64,000 nucleotides of DNA from Flavobacteriaceae bacterium (GTDB lineage Bacteria > Bacteroidota > Bacteroidia > Flavobacteriales > Flavobacteriaceae): contig JAURRA010000007.1 in assembly GCA_030835825.1 (NCBI GenBank), positions 16,098 to 80,097 of the forward strand. The letters run 5' to 3'. Below the pieces are notes generated by a model, which worked only from the letters and a program-made list of their open reading frames with translations, searched no databases and was not told the origin of the DNA. Shown here in pieces: positions 9,156 through 17,488 of this stretch. Position 1 is the stretch's first letter. Each line of letters opens with the position of its first letter. Position numbers and translations under genes: made by a program.

Positions 9156-10241
9156 ATGGAAAACAATCAAAATCTAAAAAGCTGGCTAAACGACTACAAT
9201 CTGAAACATCCTATGGTGATTGCTGGGCCATGTAGTGCAGAAACAGAGACGCAAATGCTCGACGCTGCGTTTCAATTAAAAGACAGCGACACATCTGTGT
9301 TTAGAGCTGGTATTTGGAAGCCTAGAACCCGACCTGGCAATTTCGAAGGGGTGGGTGCCATTGGACTAAAATGGCTTCAAACGGTCAAGGCTGAAACTGG
9401 GCTGCAAACTGCAACGGAAGTAGCTAATGCCAATCACGTTGAACTGGCTCTGGAGCATGATGTCGATGTCCTTTGGATCGGCGCTAGAACTACTGTCAAT
9501 CCTTTTATGGTGCAAGAACTTGCCAATGCTTTGGCTGGTGTAGACAAACCGATTTTAGTCAAAAATCCAGTCAATCCCGATTTAGCGCTTTGGCTTGGTG
9601 CTGTTGAACGCCTGCATAAATCAAATATCCAAAAATTGGGCGTCATCCACAGAGGTTTTTCGAGCTATGAAAAATCTAAATACCGCAATAAACCCGAATG
9701 GCAAATCCCGATTGAATTACAAAATCAATTTCCCGATCTTCCTTTATTTGTAGACCCTTCTCATATCGGCGGTAAAAGAGATTTGATTTTAGAACTTTGT
9801 CAAAAGGCTTTAGACTTGAACTTTGATGGCATGATGATTGAAACACACCCAACGCCTGAAAAAGCATGGAGTGATGCCGAACAGCAAGTTACCCCCGAGC
9901 GACTAAAGGAGATTTTGAAGAGCTTAGTGGTCAGAGATCCAATGCTTGAGGGTGCCGAGTATGTCAACAAATTGGAGAAATTGCGAACTAAAATTGACAG
10001 CTTTGATGATCGTCTATTGCAGGTGTTGGGCCAACGAATGACGGTGGTTGAACAAATTGGTCAATTGAAAAAAAGTCAAAATGTGGCTGTTTTGCAGAAC
10101 GCCCGTTGGCATGAAATTTTAAAAAAAATGGTAGATATGGGAGAAAAAGAGCATTTGAGTGCGGAATTTGTTACTAAAATTTTCCAAGCCATTCATCAAG
10201 AGTCTATCAATCATCAAGAGCAAATTATGAATCAACAATAG
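9156..10241 (+). CDS. Bifunctional 3-deoxy-7-phosphoheptulonate synthase / chorismate mutase
   Basis: Two domains are fused in 361 residues. Residues 1-250 form an AroA(G)/KDOPS-type DAHP synthase (VIAGPCSAE, FRAGIWKPRTRPG, LWIGARTT, GVIHRGF, FVDPSHIGGKRD), which joins phosphoenolpyruvate and erythrose 4-phosphate. Residues 270-350 are an AroQ-class chorismate mutase (LRTKIDSFDDRLLQVLGQRM, then IGQLKK). The order DAHPS then mutase is usual in Bacteroidota. In related genomes a prephenate dehydrogenase gene commonly lies between the aminotransferase and this gene. Here the aminotransferase stop is immediately followed by this ATG, so tyrA is absent from the operon. Confidence 0.92.
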   Translation: MENNQNLKSWLNDYNLKHPMVIAGPCSAETETQMLDAAFQLKDSDTSVFRAGIWKPRTRPGNFEGVGAIGLKWLQTVKAETGLQTATEVANANHVELALEHDVDVLWIGARTTVNPFMVQELANALAGVDKPILVKNPVNPDLALWLGAVERLHKSNIQKLGVIHRGFSSYEKSKYRNKPEWQIPIELQNQFPDLPLFVDPSHIGGKRDLILELCQKALDLNFDGMMIETHPTPEKAWSDAEQQVTPERLKEILKSLVVRDPMLEGAEYVNKLEKLRTKIDSFDDRLLQVLGQRMTVVEQIGQLKKSQNVAVLQNARWHEILKKMVDMGEKEHLSAEFVTKIFQAIHQESINHQEQIMNQQ

Positions 10242-10256
10242 ACCAAAAATGCGCAC

Positions 10257-10264
10257 TATCTTTG
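10257..10264 (+). promoter_or_regulatory. rsgA internal promoter -7 box
   Basis: TATCTTTG matches TAnnTTTG exactly and lies between the DAHPS/mutase stop and the rsgA ATG at 10272. Only seven bases separate the box from the ATG, so the message would be leaderless or nearly so. Confidence 0.6.
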
Positions 10265-10271
10265 TAAATCA

Positions 10272-11219
10272 ATGACAGGAACAGTATACAAATCTACGGG
10301 AAGTTGGTATGTGGTGAAATCGCCTTCTGGTGCGTTTTTTAAATGCAGAGCTAAAGGCCGACTTCGTTTAGCTAATTTTAAGAGTACAAACCCCATTGCT
10401 GTGGGCGATCTGGTAGATTTTGAACTGGAAATGACAAGCGATCAAGCCACGGGAGTAATCGAGAACATTCATGAGAGACACAATTATATTGTCCGAAAAT
10501 CGGTCAATTTATCAAAACAGACACATATTATTGCCAGTAATATCCACCAAGTACTTTTGATTGTGACCATCAATAACCCCGTAACCATGACAAGTTTTAT
10601 TGACCGGTTTTTAGTTACGGCAGAAGCTTATCACATTAAGGCAGTTTTGCTGTTTAATAAAATTGACACCTATGATGATACTGCAAGAGAAACTGCCACA
10701 CTCCTGCAAGCATGTTACAGTAAAATTGGATATACTTGTCTGGAAATATCGGCTCAAAATCAAATCAATACGGAAAGTGTAAAAGCGCTGATGAAAGGTA
10801 AAGTAAATATGATTTCAGGTCATTCGGGTGTGGGCAAGTCTACCCTCGTCAATGCCCTCGATCCTGATCTGAATTTGAGGACAGCTTCTATTTCGGATCA
10901 ACACCAACAAGGACAACACACGACGACTTTCGCCGAAATGTTTGATTTAGAATTTGATGCACAAATTATAGACACCCCAGGAATTCGAGGGTTTGGAATC
11001 GTTGATATGGAGCCCGAAGAAATAGGAGATTATTTCCCAGAGATGTTGGCTTTAAAAAATGAATGTAAATTTAACAATTGCTTGCATAAAGACGAACCAC
11101 ATTGTGCTGTGAAGAGCGCTATTGAAAACAGTCAAATTGCCGAGTCTCGATACCACAGTTATTTGCAAATGCTGGAAGGAGATCAGGGTAATTACAGAAA
11201 TGATATTTATCCCGATTAA
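10272..11219 (+). CDS. rsgA: Ribosome small subunit-dependent GTPase A
   Basis: RsgA (YjeQ) is a circularly permuted GTPase that assists late 30S subunit maturation. In 315 residues it has an N-terminal OB-fold (about 1-70), the permuted G-motif order with G4 LLFNKID first, then the P-loop GHSGVGKSTLVNAL (about 183-196) and G3 DTPGIRGF, and the C-terminal zinc-binding region CKFNNCLHKDEPHCAVK with the expected Cys and His ligands. The start MTGTVYKSTGSWY fits the family N-terminus. It can be read with the upstream aromatic operon or from the promoter at 10257. Confidence 0.93.
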   Translation: MTGTVYKSTGSWYVVKSPSGAFFKCRAKGRLRLANFKSTNPIAVGDLVDFELEMTSDQATGVIENIHERHNYIVRKSVNLSKQTHIIASNIHQVLLIVTINNPVTMTSFIDRFLVTAEAYHIKAVLLFNKIDTYDDTARETATLLQACYSKIGYTCLEISAQNQINTESVKALMKGKVNMISGHSGVGKSTLVNALDPDLNLRTASISDQHQQGQHTTTFAEMFDLEFDAQIIDTPGIRGFGIVDMEPEEIGDYFPEMLALKNECKFNNCLHKDEPHCAVKSAIENSQIAESRYHSYLQMLEGDQGNYRNDIYPD

Positions 11220-11232
11220 TGGTGGTCATTTC

Positions 11233-11697
11233 ATGAAGGCAGTAGTTCAAAGGGTATCCCAAGCAGAAGTGACAGTAAATGGACAAGTCAAAGGTTCTAT
11301 TGGCATTGGTCTTTTGGTATTGCTGGGGATAGCTCAAGAAGACAACAGGTCCGATGCCGATTGGTTGGTGAGTAAGATACTCCAATGTCGCATATTTGCC
11401 GACCAGTCAAAAAAAATGAATTTGTCAGTTTTGGCCGTTAACGGTGAGGTATTGTTAATTAGTCAATTTACCCTTTTAGCCAATGTGCTTCAAGGGAATA
11501 GACCCAGCTATAAGGATGCTGCTTCGCCAGAAAAGGCTTTAGAGCTATATCATTATTGCATGGATCGAATAAAAGCAGAACTGACCACCAATCTTCAAAC
11601 CGGTGAATTTGGAGCTATGATGGAGGTTTCTCTAAAGAATGATGGTCCAGTAACTATCGTTTTTGACTCGAAAAGTAAACACAAAACACATGAATAA
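11233..11697 (+). CDS. dtd: D-aminoacyl-tRNA deacylase
   Basis: DTD removes D-amino acids (and glycine from tRNA-Ala) from mischarged tRNA. The protein starts MKAVVQRVSQAEVTV, the conserved N-terminus, and includes the SQFTLLAN and GPVTI motifs of the active site, though here the first reads ISQFTLLANVLQGNRPS. Length is 154 residues, right for the family. An open frame reaches back to 11122, but that extension overlaps rsgA in another frame and is not family-like. The 3' end overlaps the next gene by eight bases. Confidence 0.92.
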   Translation: MKAVVQRVSQAEVTVNGQVKGSIGIGLLVLLGIAQEDNRSDADWLVSKILQCRIFADQSKKMNLSVLAVNGEVLLISQFTLLANVLQGNRPSYKDAASPEKALELYHYCMDRIKAELTTNLQTGEFGAMMEVSLKNDGPVTIVFDSKSKHKTHE

Positions 11698-12019
11698 TTT
11701 GAATGAAGCTCAAAGCACAGTCGATCAATGGATCAAGGAACACGGCGTGAGATATTTTGACCCATTGACCAATATGGCTCAGCTGACAGAAGAAGTCGGT
11801 GAGGTAGCCAGAATTATTGCGAGACGATATGGTGAGCAAAGTGAAAAACCAAATGACAAATTGAAAGATTTGGGCGAAGAGTTGGCCGATGTTGTTTTTG
11901 TTGTTTTATGCCTAGCTAATCAAACTGGAATTGATCTTCAAGAGGCTTTTGATAAAAAATTGGAACTCAAGTCTAAAAGAGATCACAATCGTCATCATGA
12001 CAATGAAAAACTGAGATAA
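11690..12019 (+). CDS. MazG-like nucleotide pyrophosphohydrolase
   Basis: A 109-residue all-helical protein with the MazG/dCTPase pattern: LTEEVGEVARIIARRYGE (an ExxE-type metal site near residues 33-45), then LGEELADVVFVVLCLAN (an ExxxD pair near 63-70). Such enzymes hydrolyse non-canonical or surplus nucleoside triphosphates. I chose the ATG at 11690 because the frame upstream lies inside dtd. It is probably co-transcribed with rsgA, dtd and aroA, an arrangement familiar in flavobacteria. Its true substrate is not known. Confidence 0.8.
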   Translation: MNNLNEAQSTVDQWIKEHGVRYFDPLTNMAQLTEEVGEVARIIARRYGEQSEKPNDKLKDLGEELADVVFVVLCLANQTGIDLQEAFDKKLELKSKRDHNRHHDNEKLR

Positions 12020-12035
12020 CTACTGATTTAATGTT

Positions 12036-13271
12036 ATGAATATTCGACTGTGCAATTTTAATATTAAGTCTACCCAACAGCCTGTCTTGGTTCCGGGGTC
12101 AAAGAGCGAGTCGAATAGACTTCTGATCTTGAAGGCTTGGTACCCATCAATTAAAATCTACAACTTATCAACGGCCGTTGATACAGTTAAATTGGTAAGG
12201 GCCCTCGAAAGCTTCCCCAATGATATTGTTGATGTACACCATGCTGGCACGGCCATGCGTTTTTTAACGGCTTTCTTTGCAGCTCGGGAAAACTGTAAGG
12301 TGACTTTGACTGGTTCGGCAAGGATGCAAGAGCGTCCAATTGGGGTTCTTGTTAGCGCGTTGAGAGAACTGGGAGCCGAAATAGATTACGCCAAAGAGCA
12401 AGGCTTTCCGCCACTTAGAATCAGGGGCAAAAAATTATCCGGAGGAACTCTTACGCTTGACCCTTCCGTCAGTAGTCAGTATGTTTCTGCCTTAATCCTC
12501 ATCGCTCCACAACTTGACAATGGCTTAGAATTGCGATTCAAAAAGAAACCAACATCGATGCCTTATATTGAAATGACTGCGCAGTTGCTCAAAGATATGG
12601 GTGTAGCGTGTCATGTCGATCAATTGGGGGTTACCATTTCACCGTTTCATGGAGATTTAAAAGCGAAGGAGTTTGAAGTTTGCTCTGATTGGTCTTCGGC
12701 ATCCTATTATTTTAGTGCTGCAGCTTTGAGTCCGGTAGGCACAAAAATTGTTTTGACAAATTTTGTGTCTAATAATCTTCAAGGAGACGCAGGCGTTATG
12801 CAGATATATCAATTGTTTGGTGTTTCAGCAACCCAATCGAAAGGAGAATTGACAATAGAAAAGATCAGTGATATTTTGCCTAGTCAGGTTGAATTGGACT
12901 TGAATGAAACGCCAGATTTGGCACAAACTATCGCAATTAGCTGCCTTGGATTGAAAATTCCATGCAAGCTGACAGGCTTACATACATTGAAAATTAAAGA
13001 AACAGATCGGTTACTCGCCTTGAAAACAGAAATGGAGAAATGTGGAGCAATTGTAAAAATTTCTGATAACACCTTGATCCTGAAATCCATGGGAGATTGT
13101 CCTGAGGATGTTGTTATTGATACTTATAATGACCACAGAATGGCCATGTCGTTTGCGCCACTGAGTATCCTTAATTCTATTGTAATTAAAGACGCCAAAG
13201 TGGTGGAGAAATCTTATCCCGATTTTTGGGAAGACTTTAAAAAAATTGGCTTAAACTGGGAAGTTTTTTAA
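12036..13271 (+). CDS. aroA: 3-phosphoshikimate 1-carboxyvinyltransferase (EPSP synthase)
   Basis: AroA transfers enolpyruvate from PEP to shikimate 3-phosphate, the sixth step of the shikimate pathway. In 411 residues it shows the substrate-binding PGSKSESNRLLIL motif at about 20-32, the HHAGTAMRFLTA segment (about 68-79), SSQYVSALIL, the LNETPDLAQT region and the C-terminal IKETDRLLAL and YNDHRMAMS motifs. It is somewhat shorter and more divergent than class I enzymes, as is usual in Bacteroidota. Its place at the end of the operon gives it the same pathway as the upstream aromatic genes. Confidence 0.93.
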   Translation: MNIRLCNFNIKSTQQPVLVPGSKSESNRLLILKAWYPSIKIYNLSTAVDTVKLVRALESFPNDIVDVHHAGTAMRFLTAFFAARENCKVTLTGSARMQERPIGVLVSALRELGAEIDYAKEQGFPPLRIRGKKLSGGTLTLDPSVSSQYVSALILIAPQLDNGLELRFKKKPTSMPYIEMTAQLLKDMGVACHVDQLGVTISPFHGDLKAKEFEVCSDWSSASYYFSAAALSPVGTKIVLTNFVSNNLQGDAGVMQIYQLFGVSATQSKGELTIEKISDILPSQVELDLNETPDLAQTIAISCLGLKIPCKLTGLHTLKIKETDRLLALKTEMEKCGAIVKISDNTLILKSMGDCPEDVVIDTYNDHRMAMSFAPLSILNSIVIKDAKVVEKSYPDFWEDFKKIGLNWEVF

Positions 13272-13311
13272 ATATATGTCTGTTTCCTTGACATGGCCCC
13301 TAGTCAAATTG

Positions 13312-13319
13312 TATATTTG
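13312..13319 (+). promoter_or_regulatory. queA promoter
   Basis: TATATTTG is a perfect -7 box, with TTG at 13288-13290 as the -33 element (21-base spacer). It sits 20 bases before the queA ATG. Confidence 0.75.
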
Positions 13320-13339
13320 CCGCTCTTTACAAGACATCT

Positions 13340-14389
13340 ATGAAATTATCACACTTTGATTTTGACCTCCCCGAAAACTTATTAGCCGAATATCCTGCAG
13401 AAAACCGAGACGAGTCTCGTTTAATGGTACTCAACAGAAAGGAGCAAACTATTGAACACAAACAGTTTAAGGATTTAATTGATTATTTCGATCAGGACGA
13501 TGTCATGATTCTCAATAACACTAAGGTTTTTCCTGCCCGTCTTCACGGTAACAAAGAAAAAACAGGCGCTAAAATCGAGGTCTTTTTGTTAAGAGAACTT
13601 AACCAAGAACAAAGATTGTGGGATGTTTTGGTTGATCCCGCGCGGAAAATTAGAATTGGCAACAAGCTGTATTTTGGCGAGGATGAATCTTTAGTAGCCG
13701 AAGTTATCGATAATACAACTTCTAGAGGTCGTACTTTGAGATTCTTGTACGATGATTATTACCATGAATTTAGAAAAAAATTAACTGAACTGGGAGAAAC
13801 ACCATTGCCCAAATACATCAAGCGTGAGGTTAATAAAGAAGACGAGGAGCGATATCAAACCATTTATGCCAAACATGAGGGAGCGGTCGCCGCACCTACC
13901 GCTGGCTTACATTTCTCAAAACACTTATTGAAGCGACTTGAAATCAAAGGTGTTAATTTTGCTGAAATTACACTACATGTCGGTCTTGGGACCTTCAATC
14001 CAGTAGAAGTTGAAGATTTGTCTAAACACAAGATGGATAGTGAAGAAATCACTGTGGATGATCAAGCTGCTCAAATTGTGAATGCAGCGATAAGTAAAAA
14101 ACGACGAGTTTGTGCCGTGGGAACCACTGCAATGAGAGCGGTTGAGAGTTCAGTGTCATCGCAAGGTTTGCTCAATCCCTATGCTGGATGGACGAATAAG
14201 TTTATATTTCCGCCCTACGACTTTAGCATCGCGAATTCGATGATTACGAATTTTCATATGCCAAAATCAACTTTGATTATGATGGCCTCGGCTTTTGCTG
14301 GTCACGATTTTATAAAAAGAGCTTACAAGGAAGCCATTAAAGAGAAATACAAGTTCTACTCCTATGGTGATGCCATGTTAATCATTTAA
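13340..14389 (+). CDS. queA: S-adenosylmethionine:tRNA ribosyltransferase-isomerase
   Basis: QueA transfers and rearranges the ribosyl part of SAM onto preQ1 at the tRNA wobble base to form epoxyqueuosine. The 349-residue protein carries the family motifs [41 protein letters not shown] and VGLGTFNPV, and ends in [21 protein letters not shown]. It has its own promoter and is closed by a strong terminator, so it is a single-gene unit. Length and both ends agree with the family. Confidence 0.96.
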   Translation: MKLSHFDFDLPENLLAEYPAENRDESRLMVLNRKEQTIEHKQFKDLIDYFDQDDVMILNNTKVFPARLHGNKEKTGAKIEVFLLRELNQEQRLWDVLVDPARKIRIGNKLYFGEDESLVAEVIDNTTSRGRTLRFLYDDYYHEFRKKLTELGETPLPKYIKREVNKEDEERYQTIYAKHEGAVAAPTAGLHFSKHLLKRLEIKGVNFAEITLHVGLGTFNPVEVEDLSKHKMDSEEITVDDQAAQIVNAAISKKRRVCAVGTTAMRAVESSVSSQGLLNPYAGWTNKFIFPPYDFSIANSMITNFHMPKSTLIMMASAFAGHDFIKRAYKEAIKEKYKFYSYGDAMLII

Positions 14390-14395
14390 ATTAAG

Positions 14396-14418
14396 GCCTC
14401 GCAGCGCGGGGCTTTTTT
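14396..14418 (+). terminator. Intrinsic terminator after queA
   Basis: GCCTCGC (14396-14402) pairs with GCGGGGC (14406-14412) over a three-base loop and is followed by six T residues. It ends only five bases before the rlmN start codon. Confidence 0.85.
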
Positions 14419-14423
14419 ATTCC

Positions 14424-15467
14424 ATGTCAATTAAAGAAAAGCAAGACATTCGGACTTTGACTCAGCAAGCGCTGAGAGATTTTTTTGTTGAGAAGGGTGA
14501 AAAACCATTTCGCGGCGATCAAGTCTTTGAGTGGTTGTGGCAAAAAGGGGCACACCATTTTGACGACATGACCAATCTTTCTTTGGCCATGAGGCAATTG
14601 TTGGATACGCATTTCAGCATCAACCATATCGCGATAAGCCGGATGCAGCAAAGTAAAGATGGAACCATTAAAAACGCTGTTAGTTTGCACGACGACATGA
14701 TTGTTGAATCGGTTCTTATACCTACTGCCAAAAGAACGACGGCCTGTGTCTCAAGTCAAGTTGGTTGCAGTTTGAATTGTGAGTTCTGCGCTACTGCCAA
14801 GCTCAAGCGCATGCGGAATTTAAATCCTGATGAAATTTTTGATCAAGTGGTGGCAATCGATCAACAGAGTCAAGAGTACTTTGGGCGAAAGCTGTCCAAT
14901 ATAGTTTTTATGGGGATGGGCGAGCCGTTGATGAACTATAACAATGTTATTGCGGCAATAGACAAAATTACAGCTGAAAAAGGACTCCAAATGTCCCCCA
15001 AGCGCATTACCTTGTCCACCTCTGGTATTCCTAAAATGATCAAAAAAATGGCAGACGATGGCGTTAAATTCAATTTAGCACTGTCCCTGCATTCGGCTAT
15101 TCAGGAGGTTCGAGAAAAGATTATGCCCTTTTGTAGTAAATTTCCGTTAGTCGATCTTTTAGAATCGCTCCAATATTGGTATGAGAAAACGGGACGTATT
15201 ACTACTTTAGAATATTTAATTTGGAAAGGGATTAATGATGGCGAAGAAGATCGCAAAGCACTTGTCGATTTCGCCAAGAAGGTACCCTGTAAGGTCAATA
15301 TCATTACCTATAATTCTATCGACGAGGATCAATTTGTGCAAGCTGGACCATTAACGGTTAAGGCCTACGTTGATGTCCTAGAAAAAAATAGAATTCCAGT
15401 TACTATACGTCGGTCGCGGGGAGACGATATCGATGCAGCTTGTGGTCAATTAGCCAATAAGTCTTAA
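14424..15467 (+). CDS. rlmN: Dual-specificity 23S rRNA/tRNA adenine C2-methyltransferase RlmN
   Basis: A radical SAM enzyme of 347 residues that methylates A2503 of 23S rRNA and A37 of some tRNAs. It has the iron-sulfur CxxxCxxC motif in GCSLNCEFCATAKLK (about 112-126), the GMGEPLMNYNNV segment (about 168-179), the RITLSTSGIP motif and the methyl-carrying cysteine in the C-terminal DIDAACGQL. No promoter was evident between it and the terminator of queA, so expression must come from read-through or from a promoter inside queA. Confidence 0.95.
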   Translation: MSIKEKQDIRTLTQQALRDFFVEKGEKPFRGDQVFEWLWQKGAHHFDDMTNLSLAMRQLLDTHFSINHIAISRMQQSKDGTIKNAVSLHDDMIVESVLIPTAKRTTACVSSQVGCSLNCEFCATAKLKRMRNLNPDEIFDQVVAIDQQSQEYFGRKLSNIVFMGMGEPLMNYNNVIAAIDKITAEKGLQMSPKRITLSTSGIPKMIKKMADDGVKFNLALSLHSAIQEVREKIMPFCSKFPLVDLLESLQYWYEKTGRITTLEYLIWKGINDGEEDRKALVDFAKKVPCKVNIITYNSIDEDQFVQAGPLTVKAYVDVLEKNRIPVTIRRSRGDDIDAACGQLANKS

Positions 15468-15469
15468 TG

Positions 15470-15490
15470 CAAGCGCCTCGGCTTGTTTTA
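15470..15490 (+). terminator. Weak candidate terminator after rlmN
   Basis: CAAGC (15470-15474) pairs with GCTTG (15481-15485) over a six-base loop and is followed by TTTTATT. The short stem makes it only a candidate, and it overlaps the spacer of the next promoter. Confidence 0.45.
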
Positions 15491-15491
15491 T

Positions 15492-15499
15492 TACCTTTG
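15492..15499 (+). promoter_or_regulatory. Promoter -7 box of the polyprenyl synthase gene
   Basis: TACCTTTG is an exact TAnnTTTG match 23 bases before the TTG start at 15523. Confidence 0.6.
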
Positions 15500-15522
15500 C
15501 AAAGCATAAACCAACTCTTGCC

Positions 15523-16500
15523 TTGAAAATCGTAGAACAAATTCAAAAGCCTATTGCTCAGGAAATGGCTCTTTTCGAAGAAAAGTTCCGCGATGCTATG
15601 TCCAGTAAAGTAGCCCTGCTCAATAGAATCAGTCATTATGTTGTCAACCGAAAAGGAAAGCAAATGCGACCTATGTTTGTGTTCCTAACGGCCAAAATCC
15701 TCGGTAATGGCAAAGTTGATGAGCGCACCTATCGCGGAGCGTCAGTCATCGAGCTGATTCATACGGCTACCTTAGTTCACGACGATGTGGTAGATGACAG
15801 CAATCGTCGTAGAGGATTTTTCTCCGTCAATGCCTTGTGGAAAAATAAAATAGCCGTTTTAGTAGGTGATTATTTGCTGTCTAAAGGCTTGTTGTTATGC
15901 ATTGACCATAATGATTTTGACCTGCTGAAGATTATTTCGGTAGCGGTTAGAGCAATGAGTGAGGGAGAATTGCTTCAAATCGAAAAGGCTAGGACCTTGG
16001 ATATCACCGAGGAAGTCTATTTTGAAATTATCAGACAGAAAACAGCTACATTGATAGCCGCTTGTTGTAGTCTTGGCGCGGCATCGGTGGATTCTAATTC
16101 TGAGGAAGTGGAACGCATGAGGCATTTTGGGGAGCTGATTGGATTGGCATTTCAAATCAAAGATGACTTGTTTGACTACACCGACGGTCCTATTGGTAAA
16201 CCTGTTGGTATTGATATTAAAGAACGGAAAATGACTTTACCTTTCATTTATGTTTTGAATACCTGCCAAAAATCAGATCGTGATTGGATGATCAATTCCA
16301 TCAAAAACCACAACCGCGACAAAAGCAGAGTCAAGGAAGTGATTGAATTTGTCCAAAAGCAAGGCGGGATGGAATACGCTAGTCAAAAAATGTATGCCTT
16401 AAAATATCAGGCTTTGACTTTATTAAAAGATTATCCAAGTAGTGATTATAAGGCTGCTCTCGAGCAATTAGTCACCTTCGTTATTGAGCGAAAAAAATAG
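15523..16500 (+). CDS. Polyprenyl (octaprenyl/heptaprenyl-type) diphosphate synthase
   Basis: A long-chain trans-prenyltransferase of 325 residues with the two aspartate-rich motifs: the first in VHDDVVDDSNRRRG (about 86-99) and the second in FQIKDDLFDYTD (about 210-221). It elongates farnesyl diphosphate with isopentenyl diphosphate and would supply the menaquinone side chain in this kind of bacterium. Chain length cannot be read from the sequence with certainty. The start is TTG at 15523. The next in-frame ATG lies inside the conserved N-terminal helix, so TTG is preferred. Confidence 0.88.
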   Translation: MKIVEQIQKPIAQEMALFEEKFRDAMSSKVALLNRISHYVVNRKGKQMRPMFVFLTAKILGNGKVDERTYRGASVIELIHTATLVHDDVVDDSNRRRGFFSVNALWKNKIAVLVGDYLLSKGLLLCIDHNDFDLLKIISVAVRAMSEGELLQIEKARTLDITEEVYFEIIRQKTATLIAACCSLGAASVDSNSEEVERMRHFGELIGLAFQIKDDLFDYTDGPIGKPVGIDIKERKMTLPFIYVLNTCQKSDRDWMINSIKNHNRDKSRVKEVIEFVQKQGGMEYASQKMYALKYQALTLLKDYPSSDYKAALEQLVTFVIERKK

Positions 16501-16501
16501 G

Positions 16502-17378
16502 CTATTGTTTCGCCTCGAGGCGCTCCAAGGCTTTTTTGGCCTCGTTGTTCTCTGGCTCCAAACGCAGTATTTTTTGATAGGATTTTTTCGCAGCATTCAG
16601 TTGACCAGCTTTTTCTTCGGCCTGGGCTAGTATGCTGATGGCGCTTACTTCTTCTGGAAAAAAAGAGGTGTTAAAGGAAAATACCATGACGGCTTCATCC
16701 AACATATTGGCACTCAAATACACATTGCCCAAGGTATTCAATTCAGTCATGTTGTCCACCCAAGGCATGATTTTTAGATAATGGGCATAGAGGTTTGTTT
16801 TGATGTTGTCAGTCCTACGTTCCTCAATTTGTGACATGATGTAGTTGGCAGCACGATAATTGGGTACTGATGGGTAGCCGTAGGCAATCTGAGCCACATC
16901 AGTAAGTAAATCGTTTTTTGGAGTTTCAACGATACGACCAATTTCAAGTCCATTTTTTGTGAATTGAAATACGGGTACACGATGAATTTTTACCTTTTTC
17001 TTCGCCATTGGGGCCTTGCTTGTAATGTTCAGAACGTCCGTCAAGAGCGATAAGATGTAATTTTGAGCGGTCTAGTGATAGCTTATCCCAGAGTCTAATC
17101 AATTGGGGAACCCAATATTGACTGTCACTACACCAAGTTCCAAAATAAATATTGACCTCCAAATCGTTTAACTTTTGATGCAAATCGTCATAGCTGCTAT
17201 TGGGTAATACAAATTTCTTAGTATTTTCATCGAACCATTGGTTGTAGGGAGGTTGAGCTTCTATCTGTCCAATGCTAATGGGGCCCAGTAAATGAACTTC
17301 CCCATATTCTTGATAGGACTGGGCATTGGCCAAAGTGAACGCAAAAATAGCAGCTAAAAGCAGGTTAAATTTGAACAT
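16502..17378 (-). pseudogene. Secreted thioredoxin-like/TPR protein, split by a frameshift
   Basis: Two minus-strand frames join into one protein. The upstream part (from the ATG at 17378) has a signal peptide (MFKFNLLLAAIFAFTLANAQ) and a thioredoxin-fold half with the motif GTWCSDS, where the second active-site cysteine is replaced. The downstream part continues with KIHRVPVFQF and GLEIGRIVE, the second half of the same fold, and ends in TPR-like helices. A one-base shift in an A-run (T5 at 16987-16991 or T5 at 16995-16999 on the plus strand) would restore the frame: EEKGK followed by IHRVP. It is either a true frameshift mutation or a sequencing error in a homopolymer. It converges with the prenyl synthase gene. 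Confidence 0.75.
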
Positions 17379-17488
17379 AACAGTTAAGATTTGGTATCTC
17401 AAATTTACTAAAATCGACAGAACTGAAACAGTTGCAGATAGATTTTATCACTTCAGACAAATTGTACTATTTTTAGAGTCTTATTCAG

